Shown piece after piece: positions 1 through 9,088 of a DNA stretch of 59,371 nt. The first letter of the stretch is position 1. The number at the start of each line of letters is the position of its first letter. The translations under genes were made by a program, and so were the position numbers. The notes below the pieces were generated by a model. That model ran no database searches and had not been told where the DNA came from. It was given only the letters and a program-made list of their open reading frames with translations. Source of the stretch: an uncultured Clostridium sp. (GTDB lineage Bacteria > Bacillota > Clostridia > TANB77 > CAG-508); contig CAOJQV010000004.1 in assembly GCA_948441945.1 (NCBI GenBank), positions 1 to 59,371 on the forward strand, read 5' to 3'.

Positions 1-44
1 CTATTTTGAGGGATTTAAGGAACGTCCCCTTTTCCCTTTTTCCT
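1..44. repeat. Partial arm of dispersed GGGACGT-type palindrome, cut by window edge
   Basis: The first bases (ctattttgaggga, then ggaacgtcccc) match the right arm of the large inverted repeat ending at 38362 and, with changes, that ending at 53854. Only one arm is in the window; the other should lie just upstream. It sits immediately 3' of the minus-strand cohesin gene, the same gene-end position as other copies. Confidence 0.7.
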
Positions 45-52
45 TATGCGTT

Positions 53-763
53 TTATTTTACATATTTGTCAGTTTTTTTATATAAAGCGTAACTAAATAT
101 TCCTACTCCTGCTAAAACAATTATTACTATAATTCCTAATTGTCCTATTCCTGTTTTTGGTAGTGTTGAAGTTTTTGTTGTTGTTTTGTCTTTTACAGTG
201 TTAGTTTTTGTTGCTGAAGTATTTGGTTTAGATGTATCTGTTGTACCTGTAGAAGTTGTATCTGCATTTATTGTTACAGATGTAGTACTAACTGTAATAT
301 CTCCTGTTCCGCCTGTTGCTATTGAACCACCTGATGCAATAATATCTTTTACTGTTACTGTTGTTGATTTTGCACTAATATTTGCTTTTACTTTTAAACT
401 AATTGTTGCTACTGTTTCTGCTGCTTTTACTTTATCATTTTTTACAAATGTCATCATATTTGTTGATGGTGCATAAGATGGTGTCCATGCTGTACTAGAA
501 GAAAAGCTTGATGCAGAAGGTGTTTCAAAAACATTTTTGTCAAAATTTAATTCTGCTGATATTACATCAATTCCTGCTCCAGCATTAACACTGGTTAAAT
601 TAATATTTACTGTTACTGTGTCACCTGCTTTTAATTTTGAATTACTTGTTAATGACATTCCTACTGAATAGTTATCATCTGCTGCTGTTACTGATAATGA
701 TATTGTGATAATCATAATTATAATCATAATAGTAGCAAATAATTTTTTTAAGTCTGTTTTCAT
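53..763 (-). CDS. Cell-wall-anchored cohesin-domain protein (LPKTG)
   Basis: 236 aa. Residues 5-27 are a signal peptide. Residues about 30-170 read as a cohesin-type beta-sandwich: a 'KAGDTVTVNINL' strand, 'AELNFDKNVFE' and 'VATISLKVKA' match the usual cohesin pattern. A Ser/Thr/Lys-rich linker follows, then LPKTG at 201-205, a hydrophobic segment and a basic tail, the standard sortase signal. Family knowledge: an anchored cohesin holds dockerin-bearing partners on the wall. There is no dockerin here, so it is the likely anchor for the dockerin-ending proteins encoded just upstream. The start is set by AAAGGAG eight bases before the ATG. No sortase gene is in the window. The cohesin call rests on sequence pattern only; its binding partner is inferred from context. 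Confidence 0.82.
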   Translation of the reverse strand: MKTDLKKLFATIMIIIMIITISLSVTAADDNYSVGMSLTSNSKLKAGDTVTVNINLTSVNAGAGIDVISAELNFDKNVFETPSASSFSSSTAWTPSYAPSTNMMTFVKNDKVKAAETVATISLKVKANISAKSTTVTVKDIIASGGSIATGGTGDITVSTTSVTINADTTSTGTTDTSKPNTSATKTNTVKDKTTTKTSTLPKTGIGQLGIIVIIVLAGVGIFSYALYKKTDKYVK

Positions 764-827
764 TTTATACTCCTTTCACTTGTTTATATTTTTATATTTA
801 TAACATTGTTATACATAGTCATGTATT

Positions 828-3800
828 CTATTTTTTTATATAGATTAATTCTGTGAGTTTTAGAATTGCTCTATTTATATCAGATAAATCTGTTGAAGTT
901 ACTTTTTTAGTGTCATCTATGTCTGCTGCTTTAAATTTTGCTCCTTCAAGATTTTTAGTCTTTAATATAACATCTTTCATATCAGACATATCAGTTGCTG
1001 TTGCATATCCATCTCCATCAGTGTCTCCCATTACAACTGCTGTTAAGTTGATTTCTTCATTGCCTTTTGTTACTTTTATTGTCATTTCTGTACCAACTAT
1101 ATCATTTTGTTCTAATTGCTGTCCTTGTTTGTCTATGACTGTTATAATTCCATTTGTTTTACAATTATTAATGAATTTTGAAAGTGTTGTTTTTGGTTGT
1201 ATTTTATCTAAATATACATCATTTGGTTCATATCTGTCAATATCATTTTCTCCTATTTTATAAACACTTGATCTTAGATATAGTTTACTTTCATCCCAAC
1301 GTGCATATAGTATTATATTCTCCAATTTTGAAGTATCTATACTTGTAACTTTTTCTGCTGTTTCATCATCTTCTGATGTATACCATCCTAAAAATTCATA
1401 TTTTCCTTGATTTGCTAAGTCTTTTAATATAATGTTTTCACTTTCTATTGTATAACTTGTAGGATTTTGTGAATTTTCAACACCATCAGTATTTTTGTAA
1501 GTAATTGTATAAATAATTGGTGTTATTTCATAAGTTGCTGTTACTGTTATATTTTCTATTACATTTTGTAATTTTTCTGAATTATTCCATCCTTTGAATT
1601 CAGCTTTATATCCTTTTTGTACATCTTTTTTCTGTGGTGTTTCTCCTGTATATTCTGCATTTTCTCCATGTTTTACAGTAATTGCTTCAATTGCACTTCC
1701 ATCATCATTTCTGAAAACTACTATATATTCATTGGCAGTAAATTTTGCATATAATATTATATCTTTTGTAAGTTCAGCTATTGTTGTACTTTCTATTTTA
1801 TTATTGTTTTTATCATACCAGCCATTAAATTTATATCCCTCTTTTGTTGGAATTGGTAATTCTCCATAAGGTTTTCCATTTGTAACAGTTTTACTTGTTG
1901 ATGTTCCATCTCCATAGTCAAAAGTTACTGTAAATTGTTTTCCTCCCCACTTAGCTGTTAATTCTGTATCTTCTGTGATTTCTACTAATGTATCTTCTGT
2001 AATTTGTGTTTCTCCATTATACCATCCTTCAAAACTGTAACCTGATTTTGTTGGTTCTGGCAATGTTCCATATTTTTCTCCATAAGTTACTCGCTTTGTT
2101 CTTATACTTACTGTTGCTCCTTCTCCTGGATTAAATGTTATTGTATATTTTCTAGCTTCCCATTTTGCTGTTAATGTTATATTTGAGGTTGGTATAAATC
2201 CTGTTTCTACTTTTGTTGTTTCATCTGTTATATCTGTAAACCATCCCTTGAATTCATATCCTGGTCTTTCTGCATCTTCTAATTCTACATTGCTCTCTAC
2301 ATAAGATGCTGTTATTGTTTCATTTGCTTCTCCAAAAGTATATGTTGTTCCTGTTAGTTCTGTTCCATCTGCTTTTGTCCATTTATCTAATGTTTTTGGT
2401 AGTTTTATTTCTTCTGTTGTATTTGTTCCATCATTTTTGTTTAGTGTTACTGTAAATCCTAATGGTCCCATTGCTTGTGGTAAATCTACTGTTTGATTAT
2501 ATATCCCTTTTATTGGTTCTACCGTTGTACTTTCTCCTACTTTTCCACCATTTAAGTTTACTGTTAATGTATATTCAATGTTTGTCCATTTTGCTATTAA
2601 ATCTACATCTTCTGTTATCTCTACTATTTTATCTTCTGTTATCTCTGTTTCTCCAATAAACCATCCATCAAATGTTGCTCCTGGTTTTGTTGGTGTTGGT
2701 AATTCTCCATAAGTTTCTCCATAAGTTACTTCTTTTGATGTTGTGTCTACTGTTGCTCCTTCTCCTGCATCTAATGTTATTGTGTGTTTTTCCCCTTCCC
2801 AATGTGCATATAATATTGTATTTGCTGTTGGTACAAATCCTGCTTCTATTTTTGTCCCATTTATTGGGTCTGTGAACCATCCTTTAAATATGTAATTTGT
2901 TCTTTCTGCATCTTCTAATTCTACACTGCTTTCTACATAAGATGCTGTTATTGTTTCATTTGCTTCTCCAAAAGTATATGTTGTTCCTGTTAGTTCTGTT
3001 CCATCTGCTTTTGTCCATTTATCTAATGTTTTTGGTAGTTTTATTTCTTCTGTTGTATTTGTTCCATCATTTTTGTTTAGTGTTACTGTAAATCCTAATG
3101 GTCCCATTGCTTGTGGTAAATCTACTGTTTGATTATATATCCCTTTTATTGGTTCTACCGTTGTACTTTCTCCTACTTTTCCACCATTTAAGTTTACTGT
3201 TAATGTATATTCAATGTTTGTCCATTTTGCTATTAAATCTACATCTTCTGTTATCTCTACTATTTTATCTTCTGTTATCTCTGTTTCTCCAATAAACCAT
3301 CCATCAAATGTTGCTCCTGGTTTTGTTGGTGTTGGTAATTCTCCATAAGTTTCTCCATAAGTTACTTCTTTTGATGTTGTGTCTACTGTTGCTCCTTCTC
3401 CTGCATCTAATGTTATTGTATATTTTTTAGCTTCCCACTTTGCTATTAATGTTACATCAGATCTTGTTTCAAATATAGTTTGTTCTGTTACTCTTGTTGT
3501 TTCATCAGCTATATCTGTGAACCATCCTTTAAATTCATATCCTGTTTTATTTGGCTCTGGTAAGTCTCCATAGGCTTTTCCTAGTTCTACTTGTTTTGTT
3601 CCTGGTGTTACTGTTACACCTTCTCCTCCATCAAATGTAACTGTATGTTTTTCTCCTTCCCAGTGTGCATATATTGTTATATCTGCTTCTGGTATATATG
3701 GCATTTCTATTTTTTCACCATTTTCTGCTTCTGTGTACCATCCTTTAAATGTGTATCCCTGTCTTTCCGTAGGATTTTGTACATTAATTTCATTTCCTAT

Positions 3801-6800
3801 ATAAGATGCTGTTATTTTCTCATTTTTTGCTCCAAATACATAAGTTGTTGTTCCTGCTAAATCAGTTCCATCTTCTTTTGTCCATTTTTCTAGTCTTGTT
3901 GTTTGCTTTTCTTCTCTGTTTGCAGTTACTCCATCATTATTATTTACTGTTATTGTAAATCCTTCTGGTCCTTCTACTGTTGGTAATGTTACAGTTTCTC
4001 CAACTTCTCCTTGTATTGGTGCTACTGTTTCATTTCCTCCTACATTTCCTCCTGCTAAATCTATTGTTAATGTATATTTTTCACCAGTCCATTTTGCAGT
4101 TAATACTGTGTCTTCTGTTATTTCTACTACTGTTTCTGGCGTAATTGGTGTTTCTCCATTATACCATCCTCCAAATACTCCTCCTGGTTTTGTTGGTGTT
4201 GGCAATGTTCCATATTTGCTTCCGAAAGTTACTTCCATTTCGTTTGGAGTTACTGTTGCCCCTTCTCCTGCATCAAATGTTATTGTATATTTATTTGCTT
4301 CCCAATGTGCATATAGTATTGTATTTGCAGTTGGTGTGAATCCTGGTTCTACTTTTGTTCCTGTTTCTGTTTCTGTATACCATCCTTTAAATGTATACCC
4401 TAGTCTTTCTGTTGGCTCTTTTAAATCGACTGAACTTTCTATATAAGATGCTGTTATTGTATCATCTGTTTCTCCAAATGTATATTTTGTTCCTGTTAAC
4501 TCTGTTCCATCTGCTTTTGTCCATTTTTCTAATGTTTTTGGTTGTTTTATTTCTTCTGTTGTATTTGTTCCATCATTTTTGTTTAGTGTTACTGTAAATC
4601 CTTCTGGTCCTTTTGCTTCTGGTAATGACACCTCTTGTCCACGAGTACCCTTTATTGGCACTACTGTTAAGTTTCCATCTACTGTTCCACCATTTAAGTC
4701 TATTGTTAGTGTATATTCTGTATCCTTCCATTTTGCTGTTAATTCTATATCTTGTGTTATTTCTACTAATGTTTCTGGTGTAATTGGTGTTTCTCCATCA
4801 TACCATCCTTCAAATGTTGCTCCTGGTTTTGTTGGTGTTGGTAGTTCTCCATAAGGCTTTCCATATTCCACTTCTTTTGTTTCTGGAATTACAGTAATTC
4901 CATCTCCTGGTTTAAATGTTATTGTATGTTTTTTACCTTCCCAATGTGCATATAACGTTATATTTGAAGTTGGTATAAATCCTGTTTCTACTTTCTCTCC
5001 ACCTTCTGCTTGTGTATACCATGCCTTAAACACATAATTTGGTCTTGTTGATGGTGGTTCTAATGTTACACTTTCTCCTATATAAGATGCTGTTATTTTA
5101 TCATTTGAAGCATCAAATACATAAGTTGTTGTTCCTGCTAAGTCTGTTCCGTCTGCTTTTGTCCATTTTTCTAATCTTGTTGTTTGTTTTATCTCATTTG
5201 TTGTATTTGTTCCATCATTTTTGTTTAGTGTTACTGTAAATCCCTCTGGCCCTTTTACTGTTGGTAATGTTACACTTTCGTTATAGTTTCCTCTTATTGG
5301 TTCTACTGTTTGATTTCCATCTACTGTTCCACCATTTAAGTCTATTGTTAATATATATTGTGCATCTGACCATCTTGCTGTCAATGTTGTATTTTCTAAA
5401 ATATCTACTGTATTATCTTTTGTTATTAGTATGTCTCCTTTCCACCAACCGGCAAATGTTTTTCCTGTTTTTACTGGTTCTGGTAAGTCTCCATATTTTT
5501 CTCCATAAGTCACTTCTTTTGTTCCTTGGCTTACTGTTGCTCCTTCTCCTGGATTAAATGTTATTGTATATTTTTTTGCTTTCCAATGTGCATATAATGT
5601 TGTGTTTTCTTCTGGCATAAATCCTGATTCTACTTTTGTCCCTCCAGTTTTTAATGTAAACCATCCTTCAAATTCATATCCATCTTTTGTTGGTGTTTCT
5701 AGTTCTACTTCTCTTGGGGTATAAGTTGCTGTTAATGTTCCATTTCCATCTTCAAAAGTATATATGTTTTCTTCTATTGTTCCTTTTCCTGATTTTACCC
5801 ATCTATTAAATGTCTTCTTTTGTTCAACTGTTGTTATTGTTCCATCATTGTCTAATGTTATTGTGTATCCTGATGGTGCTTTTGGTGTTTCTAAAACTAT
5901 TGTATCTTCATAGTTTCCGTTTTCTATTGTTGGTTCTGTTGTTCCCTTATATATTCCTCCTGCTGGATTTATTGTTAGCTCATATCCTATTTCATCCCAT
6001 TGTGCAAATAGTCTTTTTGGTCCATCAGGAAGATAATTGTCTCCTGGTTGACCAATTAATGTTCCTCCTGTTGGTGCTGTGTACCACCCTTTCATTGTAC
6101 TTCCTAATTTACTTGCTGTTGGTAGTGTTATATTATTTCCTATATAAGTAGCTCTTAATGTTCCTGATTCTGTTCCAAAAGTGTATGTGTTTCCACTAAA
6201 TGTTCCTCCATCTGTTAATGTCCATCTGTCAAATGTTGTAGTTTGTTCTTTTATTAATTCTTCTGTGATTCCCCCATTACCATCAAAATTGATAAGGTAT
6301 CCTTTTGGTGTACTTGTTGGATTTGGGATTTGTTTTGTTGTTTTATATTCTCCAATAAAATCTTGTGATGTTGTATTTCCTTCCCATGTTCCTCCATTTG
6401 GGTCTACTGTTAATGTTGATTTAACAGGCACCCATTTTGCAAATAGTTCTACATTTTCGTCTAGTCTATACAATGATTCTGCTACATAAGATGTCCCTGT
6501 TCCATCTGCTAAAGTGTTCCATGCTTCAAATGTGTATCCTGTTCTGCTTGGTGCTGGTGCTATTGTATAGTCTATTCCTTCTGTTTTTGTTCCACTATTT
6601 GTTGGCATTCCTGTTACTTCATCTGTAGTATTTTTGTTGTATGTTATTGTGTATTTATTTAATTCTCTCCATTGTGCATATAAATCTAAATTAGATGTTA
6701 TTTGATAAGCTGTTCCTGCTACATAAGGTGTTCCATCTGCTGTTTGCCATCCTGTGAATGCGTATCCTTCTCTTTTTGGTTCTCCTCCTATTGTGTATGA

Positions 6801-7472
6801 TGTCCCTGCATTTACTGTTGTATTAGTTGGCATATTTGTTACTTCATCTGTTGTATTTTTGTTGTATGTTACTGTGCATTCTGATGTTTCTCCTGGGAAT
6901 GTAAGAGATATGTCATAACCTGCTTCATCTATCCCAGTGTCTGATCCTCCTCCTGAGCTACTTCCACGTGTTAGCCAAATTCCATTAATTGATATTATAC
7001 TTTCATTAGTTGCAACTTTTGCAATTAATTTTATACTAAATATTACTGAATCATTTCCTGCATTATTAGTACCTTTATGAGTACCATCAGTAACTAATAC
7101 ATAATATGCGTTTTCACTTTCATCAAATCCTGACCCCTCATTAATATCATATTTTGTTATTATGTTATTTGTTGTATCTATCTCTTCAAATATTGTTGTA
7201 TCATAATTAATATAACCTTCAATTGAATCTATTCCTGTACCTGTTACACTAACATCTATTATTACTTCGTCCCCAATGGCAATTTCCCCAGTTTTTGATG
7301 TTGATAATTTTATATCTCCAAACTTCTCTGTTGTTACACTTGATTCAATTGGTGTACTTGCTATACTTTTTAAAGGCATTAATACTGGCATTAATATTTG
7401 TAATAGCATTGTTATTACTAACACTAAGCTAATCATTTTAAATTTTGCTGTTATGATTTCATTACCTTTCAT
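828..7472 (-). CDS. Giant cohesin / InlB-repeat / dockerin surface protein
   Basis: 2214 aa. Signal/membrane segment at about 12-38. A cohesin-like domain follows at about 45-205 ('IAIGDEVIIDVSVTG', 'EGYINYDTTIFEE'). About nineteen Listeria-Bacteroides InlB-type repeats (Flg_new family) follow, each ending in motifs such as LYAHW or LTAKW, with GY.F.GW cores. Residues 2064-2148 form a module also found in the two neighbouring large proteins. The tail (2149-2214) is a type I dockerin: first calcium loop DTDGDGYATATD, second DIDDTKKVTSTD, the second lacking one acidic ligand. With a cohesin at one end and a dockerin at the other, it could join partners head to tail. No enzyme domain is seen. 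Start: AAGGAGG seven bases before the ATG. A near-perfect 636-bp tandem duplication lies inside it. Confidence 0.85.
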   Translation of the reverse strand: MKGNEIITAKFKMISLVLVITMLLQILMPVLMPLKSIASTPIESSVTTEKFGDIKLSTSKTGEIAIGDEVIIDVSVTGTGIDSIEGYINYDTTIFEEIDTTNNIITKYDINEGSGFDESENAYYVLVTDGTHKGTNNAGNDSVIFSIKLIAKVATNESIISINGIWLTRGSSSGGGSDTGIDEAGYDISLTFPGETSECTVTYNKNTTDEVTNMPTNTTVNAGTSYTIGGEPKREGYAFTGWQTADGTPYVAGTAYQITSNLDLYAQWRELNKYTITYNKNTTDEVTGMPTNSGTKTEGIDYTIAPAPSRTGYTFEAWNTLADGTGTSYVAESLYRLDENVELFAKWVPVKSTLTVDPNGGTWEGNTTSQDFIGEYKTTKQIPNPTSTPKGYLINFDGNGGITEELIKEQTTTFDRWTLTDGGTFSGNTYTFGTESGTLRATYIGNNITLPTASKLGSTMKGWYTAPTGGTLIGQPGDNYLPDGPKRLFAQWDEIGYELTINPAGGIYKGTTEPTIENGNYEDTIVLETPKAPSGYTITLDNDGTITTVEQKKTFNRWVKSGKGTIEENIYTFEDGNGTLTATYTPREVELETPTKDGYEFEGWFTLKTGGTKVESGFMPEENTTLYAHWKAKKYTITFNPGEGATVSQGTKEVTYGEKYGDLPEPVKTGKTFAGWWKGDILITKDNTVDILENTTLTARWSDAQYILTIDLNGGTVDGNQTVEPIRGNYNESVTLPTVKGPEGFTVTLNKNDGTNTTNEIKQTTRLEKWTKADGTDLAGTTTYVFDASNDKITASYIGESVTLEPPSTRPNYVFKAWYTQAEGGEKVETGFIPTSNITLYAHWEGKKHTITFKPGDGITVIPETKEVEYGKPYGELPTPTKPGATFEGWYDGETPITPETLVEITQDIELTAKWKDTEYTLTIDLNGGTVDGNLTVVPIKGTRGQEVSLPEAKGPEGFTVTLNKNDGTNTTEEIKQPKTLEKWTKADGTELTGTKYTFGETDDTITASYIESSVDLKEPTERLGYTFKGWYTETETGTKVEPGFTPTANTILYAHWEANKYTITFDAGEGATVTPNEMEVTFGSKYGTLPTPTKPGGVFGGWYNGETPITPETVVEITEDTVLTAKWTGEKYTLTIDLAGGNVGGNETVAPIQGEVGETVTLPTVEGPEGFTITVNNNDGVTANREEKQTTRLEKWTKEDGTDLAGTTTYVFGAKNEKITASYIGNEINVQNPTERQGYTFKGWYTEAENGEKIEMPYIPEADITIYAHWEGEKHTVTFDGGEGVTVTPGTKQVELGKAYGDLPEPNKTGYEFKGWFTDIADETTRVTEQTIFETRSDVTLIAKWEAKKYTITLDAGEGATVDTTSKEVTYGETYGELPTPTKPGATFDGWFIGETEITEDKIVEITEDVDLIAKWTNIEYTLTVNLNGGKVGESTTVEPIKGIYNQTVDLPQAMGPLGFTVTLNKNDGTNTTEEIKLPKTLDKWTKADGTELTGTTYTFGEANETITASYVESSVELEDAERTNYIFKGWFTDPINGTKIEAGFVPTANTILYAHWEGEKHTITLDAGEGATVDTTSKEVTYGETYGELPTPTKPGATFDGWFIGETEITEDKIVEITEDVDLIAKWTNIEYTLTVNLNGGKVGESTTVEPIKGIYNQTVDLPQAMGPLGFTVTLNKNDGTNTTEEIKLPKTLDKWTKADGTELTGTTYTFGEANETITASYVESNVELEDAERPGYEFKGWFTDITDETTKVETGFIPTSNITLTAKWEARKYTITFNPGEGATVSIRTKRVTYGEKYGTLPEPTKSGYSFEGWYNGETQITEDTLVEITEDTELTAKWGGKQFTVTFDYGDGTSTSKTVTNGKPYGELPIPTKEGYKFNGWYDKNNNKIESTTIAELTKDIILYAKFTANEYIVVFRNDDGSAIEAITVKHGENAEYTGETPQKKDVQKGYKAEFKGWNNSEKLQNVIENITVTATYEITPIIYTITYKNTDGVENSQNPTSYTIESENIILKDLANQGKYEFLGWYTSEDDETAEKVTSIDTSKLENIILYARWDESKLYLRSSVYKIGENDIDRYEPNDVYLDKIQPKTTLSKFINNCKTNGIITVIDKQGQQLEQNDIVGTEMTIKVTKGNEEINLTAVVMGDTDGDGYATATDMSDMKDVILKTKNLEGAKFKAADIDDTKKVTSTDLSDINRAILKLTELIYIKK
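2298..3420. repeat. Tandem 636-bp intragenic duplication (about 487 bp identical)
   Basis: Bases about 2298-2784 recur at 2934-3420, offset exactly 636 bp (212 codons), with no difference I could find by eye. Each copy encodes the same InlB repeat pair. Flanking bases of the repeat unit are similar but diverged. It implies recent unequal recombination or gene conversion, and the copy number may vary between strains or be collapsed in assemblies. Confidence 0.85.
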
Positions 7473-7507
7473 AATTCATTTCCTCCTTAGATTTAGTCAT
7501 TAAATTA

Positions 7508-7536
7508 ATTAAATCATGTTATATTTTCTAAGTCAA
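7508..7536 (-). promoter_or_regulatory. Sigma-A-type promoter for the 2214-aa gene
   Basis: On the minus strand, TTGACT (7536-7531), a 17-bp spacer and TTTAAT (7513-7508) lie about 35 bp before the ATG. Together with the terminator at 7649-7684, this makes the gene a transcription unit separate from the upstream 448-aa gene. Confidence 0.6.
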
Positions 7537-7648
7537 CTAGGTATTTTTTATATTACAATTTTCACCTTATTTTCATTTGCGGAAGTACGTTTTAGCTGTT
7601 TCTTGATATAAATATTATATTTATATTACACTTTTATTACACAATATT

Positions 7649-7684
7649 AAAAAGAGAAAAATGTTTCCACCTTTCTCTCTTTGT
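7649..7684 (-). terminator. Terminator after the 448-aa cohesin/dockerin gene
   Basis: Minus-strand transcript: AAAGAGAGAAA, a loop with GGTGGAAACA, then TTTTTCTCTTTTT. The stem is mostly A-U with about seven firm pairs and a U-rich 3' side. It begins two bases after the stop codon. Confidence 0.5.
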
Positions 7685-7686
7685 TT

Positions 7687-9033
7687 TTATAAAATTCCTA
7701 GTAACATTTTATTTATGTCTGAGAAGTCTGTTGCTTTCAATTCTCCACTTTCATCTATATCTCCTGCTATCATAAATTCGTTTTCTAGTGCATTAGTTCC
7801 TAGCAGTGCTCTATTTATTTCTGAGTAGTCTTGTGCTGTTACTTTTCCTTCTCCACTCAAGTCTCCCATTACTGCTATTTTTAGTTCTATTTTTTCTTCT
7901 CCTTTTGTTACTATTAATTTCATTCCTGTTCCTACATATTCTTCATCTAGTAATTGTGTTCCATCTTGTTTTATTACTTGTATTTTATCCCCATTTGTTG
8001 TTAGATTATTAATATAATCTATTAACATGGTTTCTTTCTTTACTCTTGATATATATTTATCTCCTTCTTCATATTTGATTATATCTATATTTCCTATTTT
8101 ATATGTTTCTGATGATAAATATAGATTTTGCAGTTTTTGTACTTGTTTCCATTGTGCATATAATGTTAAATTTTCATCTTTATTATATATACTTCCTGCT
8201 AAATATGTTGTTCCAGTTCCATCTAGCGTAGTATTCCATCCTTCAAATGTATATCCTGGTCTTGATGGTTCTATTCCATATATGTTGTAGTTTCTTCCTT
8301 CTGTTTTTATTCCATTTTTAGGAATGTTTTTTACTTCTTCTGTTGTATTTGAATTATATTCTATATTGTATTGCTTTTCTTCTGGATTTGGATTATCTGG
8401 CTCTGGATTATCTGGATCTGGATTATCTGGATCTGGATTATCTGGATCTGGAATGTCTGGATTATTTAAATAACCTTTAATTGTTAAGGTTAAATCTGGA
8501 TATTCATCTTTTCCTTCTTCAGTGTCATCATACTTATTATTTACTATAAATATATCTCTTAGAGTAAAATATGTATCTTTTTCTATATCTTCTATTGCTC
8601 TTAAATATATTGTTGCTATTTTTTCATTTGTACAAGCATATTTAGAATCTCGTGTTGTTAAAGATAATATTGGATATCCTGTATCACTAAATCCATCATG
8701 GAAAATGTCCCATTTATCAATACTTTCTATATCTTGTGGTATATATATTTCATCAAATAAATCCATGTCATATTCTAAGTCTACTACAAATGCTTTAATA
8801 TTTTCTCCACCAACATATATCTCTATTGGAACAATATCTCCTTTTTTTATTTTTGATGAGCTTGTACTCATCATTACTGTTCCTAATTTTGTATTTACAG
8901 TGTTGCTAGAATTACTTGCATAGGTCTTTATTGGATTCTTAAATGCTAGATTTGGTAATAGTACAGCTATAATTAATGTTACTGTAAGAATAACTGTTTT
9001 TATACCTACAATATATTTGTTTTCATTTTTCAT
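7687..9033 (-). CDS. Cohesin / single InlB repeat / dockerin protein
   Basis: 448 aa. Signal peptide at about 10-38. A cohesin-like domain spans about 45-195 ('IKKGDIVPIEIYVGG', 'VVDLEYDMDLFDE', 'KIATIYLRAIED'). An acidic proline linker of repeated PDNPD units (about 196-220) leads to one InlB-type repeat (about 223-297, 'GYTFEGWNTTLDG'). Next comes the module shared with the 2214-aa and 4453-aa proteins. A C-terminal dockerin follows, with loops DLSGEGKVTAQD and DIDESGELKATD. Same plan as the 2214-aa protein with one repeat instead of about nineteen, so it looks like a short adaptor of the same assembly. It lies 53 bp after the 4453-aa gene and has AAAGGAGGAG before its ATG, so the two are probably cotranscribed. 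No catalytic residues are seen. Confidence 0.84.
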   Translation of the reverse strand: MKNENKYIVGIKTVILTVTLIIAVLLPNLAFKNPIKTYASNSSNTVNTKLGTVMMSTSSSKIKKGDIVPIEIYVGGENIKAFVVDLEYDMDLFDEIYIPQDIESIDKWDIFHDGFSDTGYPILSLTTRDSKYACTNEKIATIYLRAIEDIEKDTYFTLRDIFIVNNKYDDTEEGKDEYPDLTLTIKGYLNNPDIPDPDNPDPDNPDPDNPEPDNPNPEEKQYNIEYNSNTTEEVKNIPKNGIKTEGRNYNIYGIEPSRPGYTFEGWNTTLDGTGTTYLAGSIYNKDENLTLYAQWKQVQKLQNLYLSSETYKIGNIDIIKYEEGDKYISRVKKETMLIDYINNLTTNGDKIQVIKQDGTQLLDEEYVGTGMKLIVTKGEEKIELKIAVMGDLSGEGKVTAQDYSEINRALLGTNALENEFMIAGDIDESGELKATDFSDINKMLLGIL

Positions 9034-9053
9034 AATCTCCTCCTTTCCTTTTT

Positions 9054-9088
9054 AATATTTAAGTAGAGGTTTTCTCTACTTAAATATT
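9054..9088 (-). other. 15-bp perfect hairpin overlapping the stop codon of the 4453-aa gene
   Basis: Arms 9054-9068 and 9074-9088 are perfect complements (AATATTTAAGTAGAG) with a 5-base loop. The minus-strand transcript has A-rich sequence and the next gene's ribosome site after it, not a U-run. It therefore looks like an intercistronic stem (mRNA processing or stability, partial attenuation) rather than a full terminator. Confidence 0.65.

Noticed and set aside
2462-6628. Many Leu/Phe-rich plus-strand frames opposite the repeat protein gene
   Set aside because: They are antisense shadows of the InlB-repeat coding sequence, mirror its repeats, and lack ribosome sites.
7473-7648. Possible cyclic-di-GMP riboswitch before the 2214-aa gene, suggested by a GGAAG stretch
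   Set aside because: The conserved GEMM core and pairing elements are not present; only short AT-rich leader sequence is seen.
8380-8460. Short tandem repeats as a CRISPR-like array
   Set aside because: They encode the PDNPD linker of the 448-aa protein; units are 18 bp in frame without spacers.
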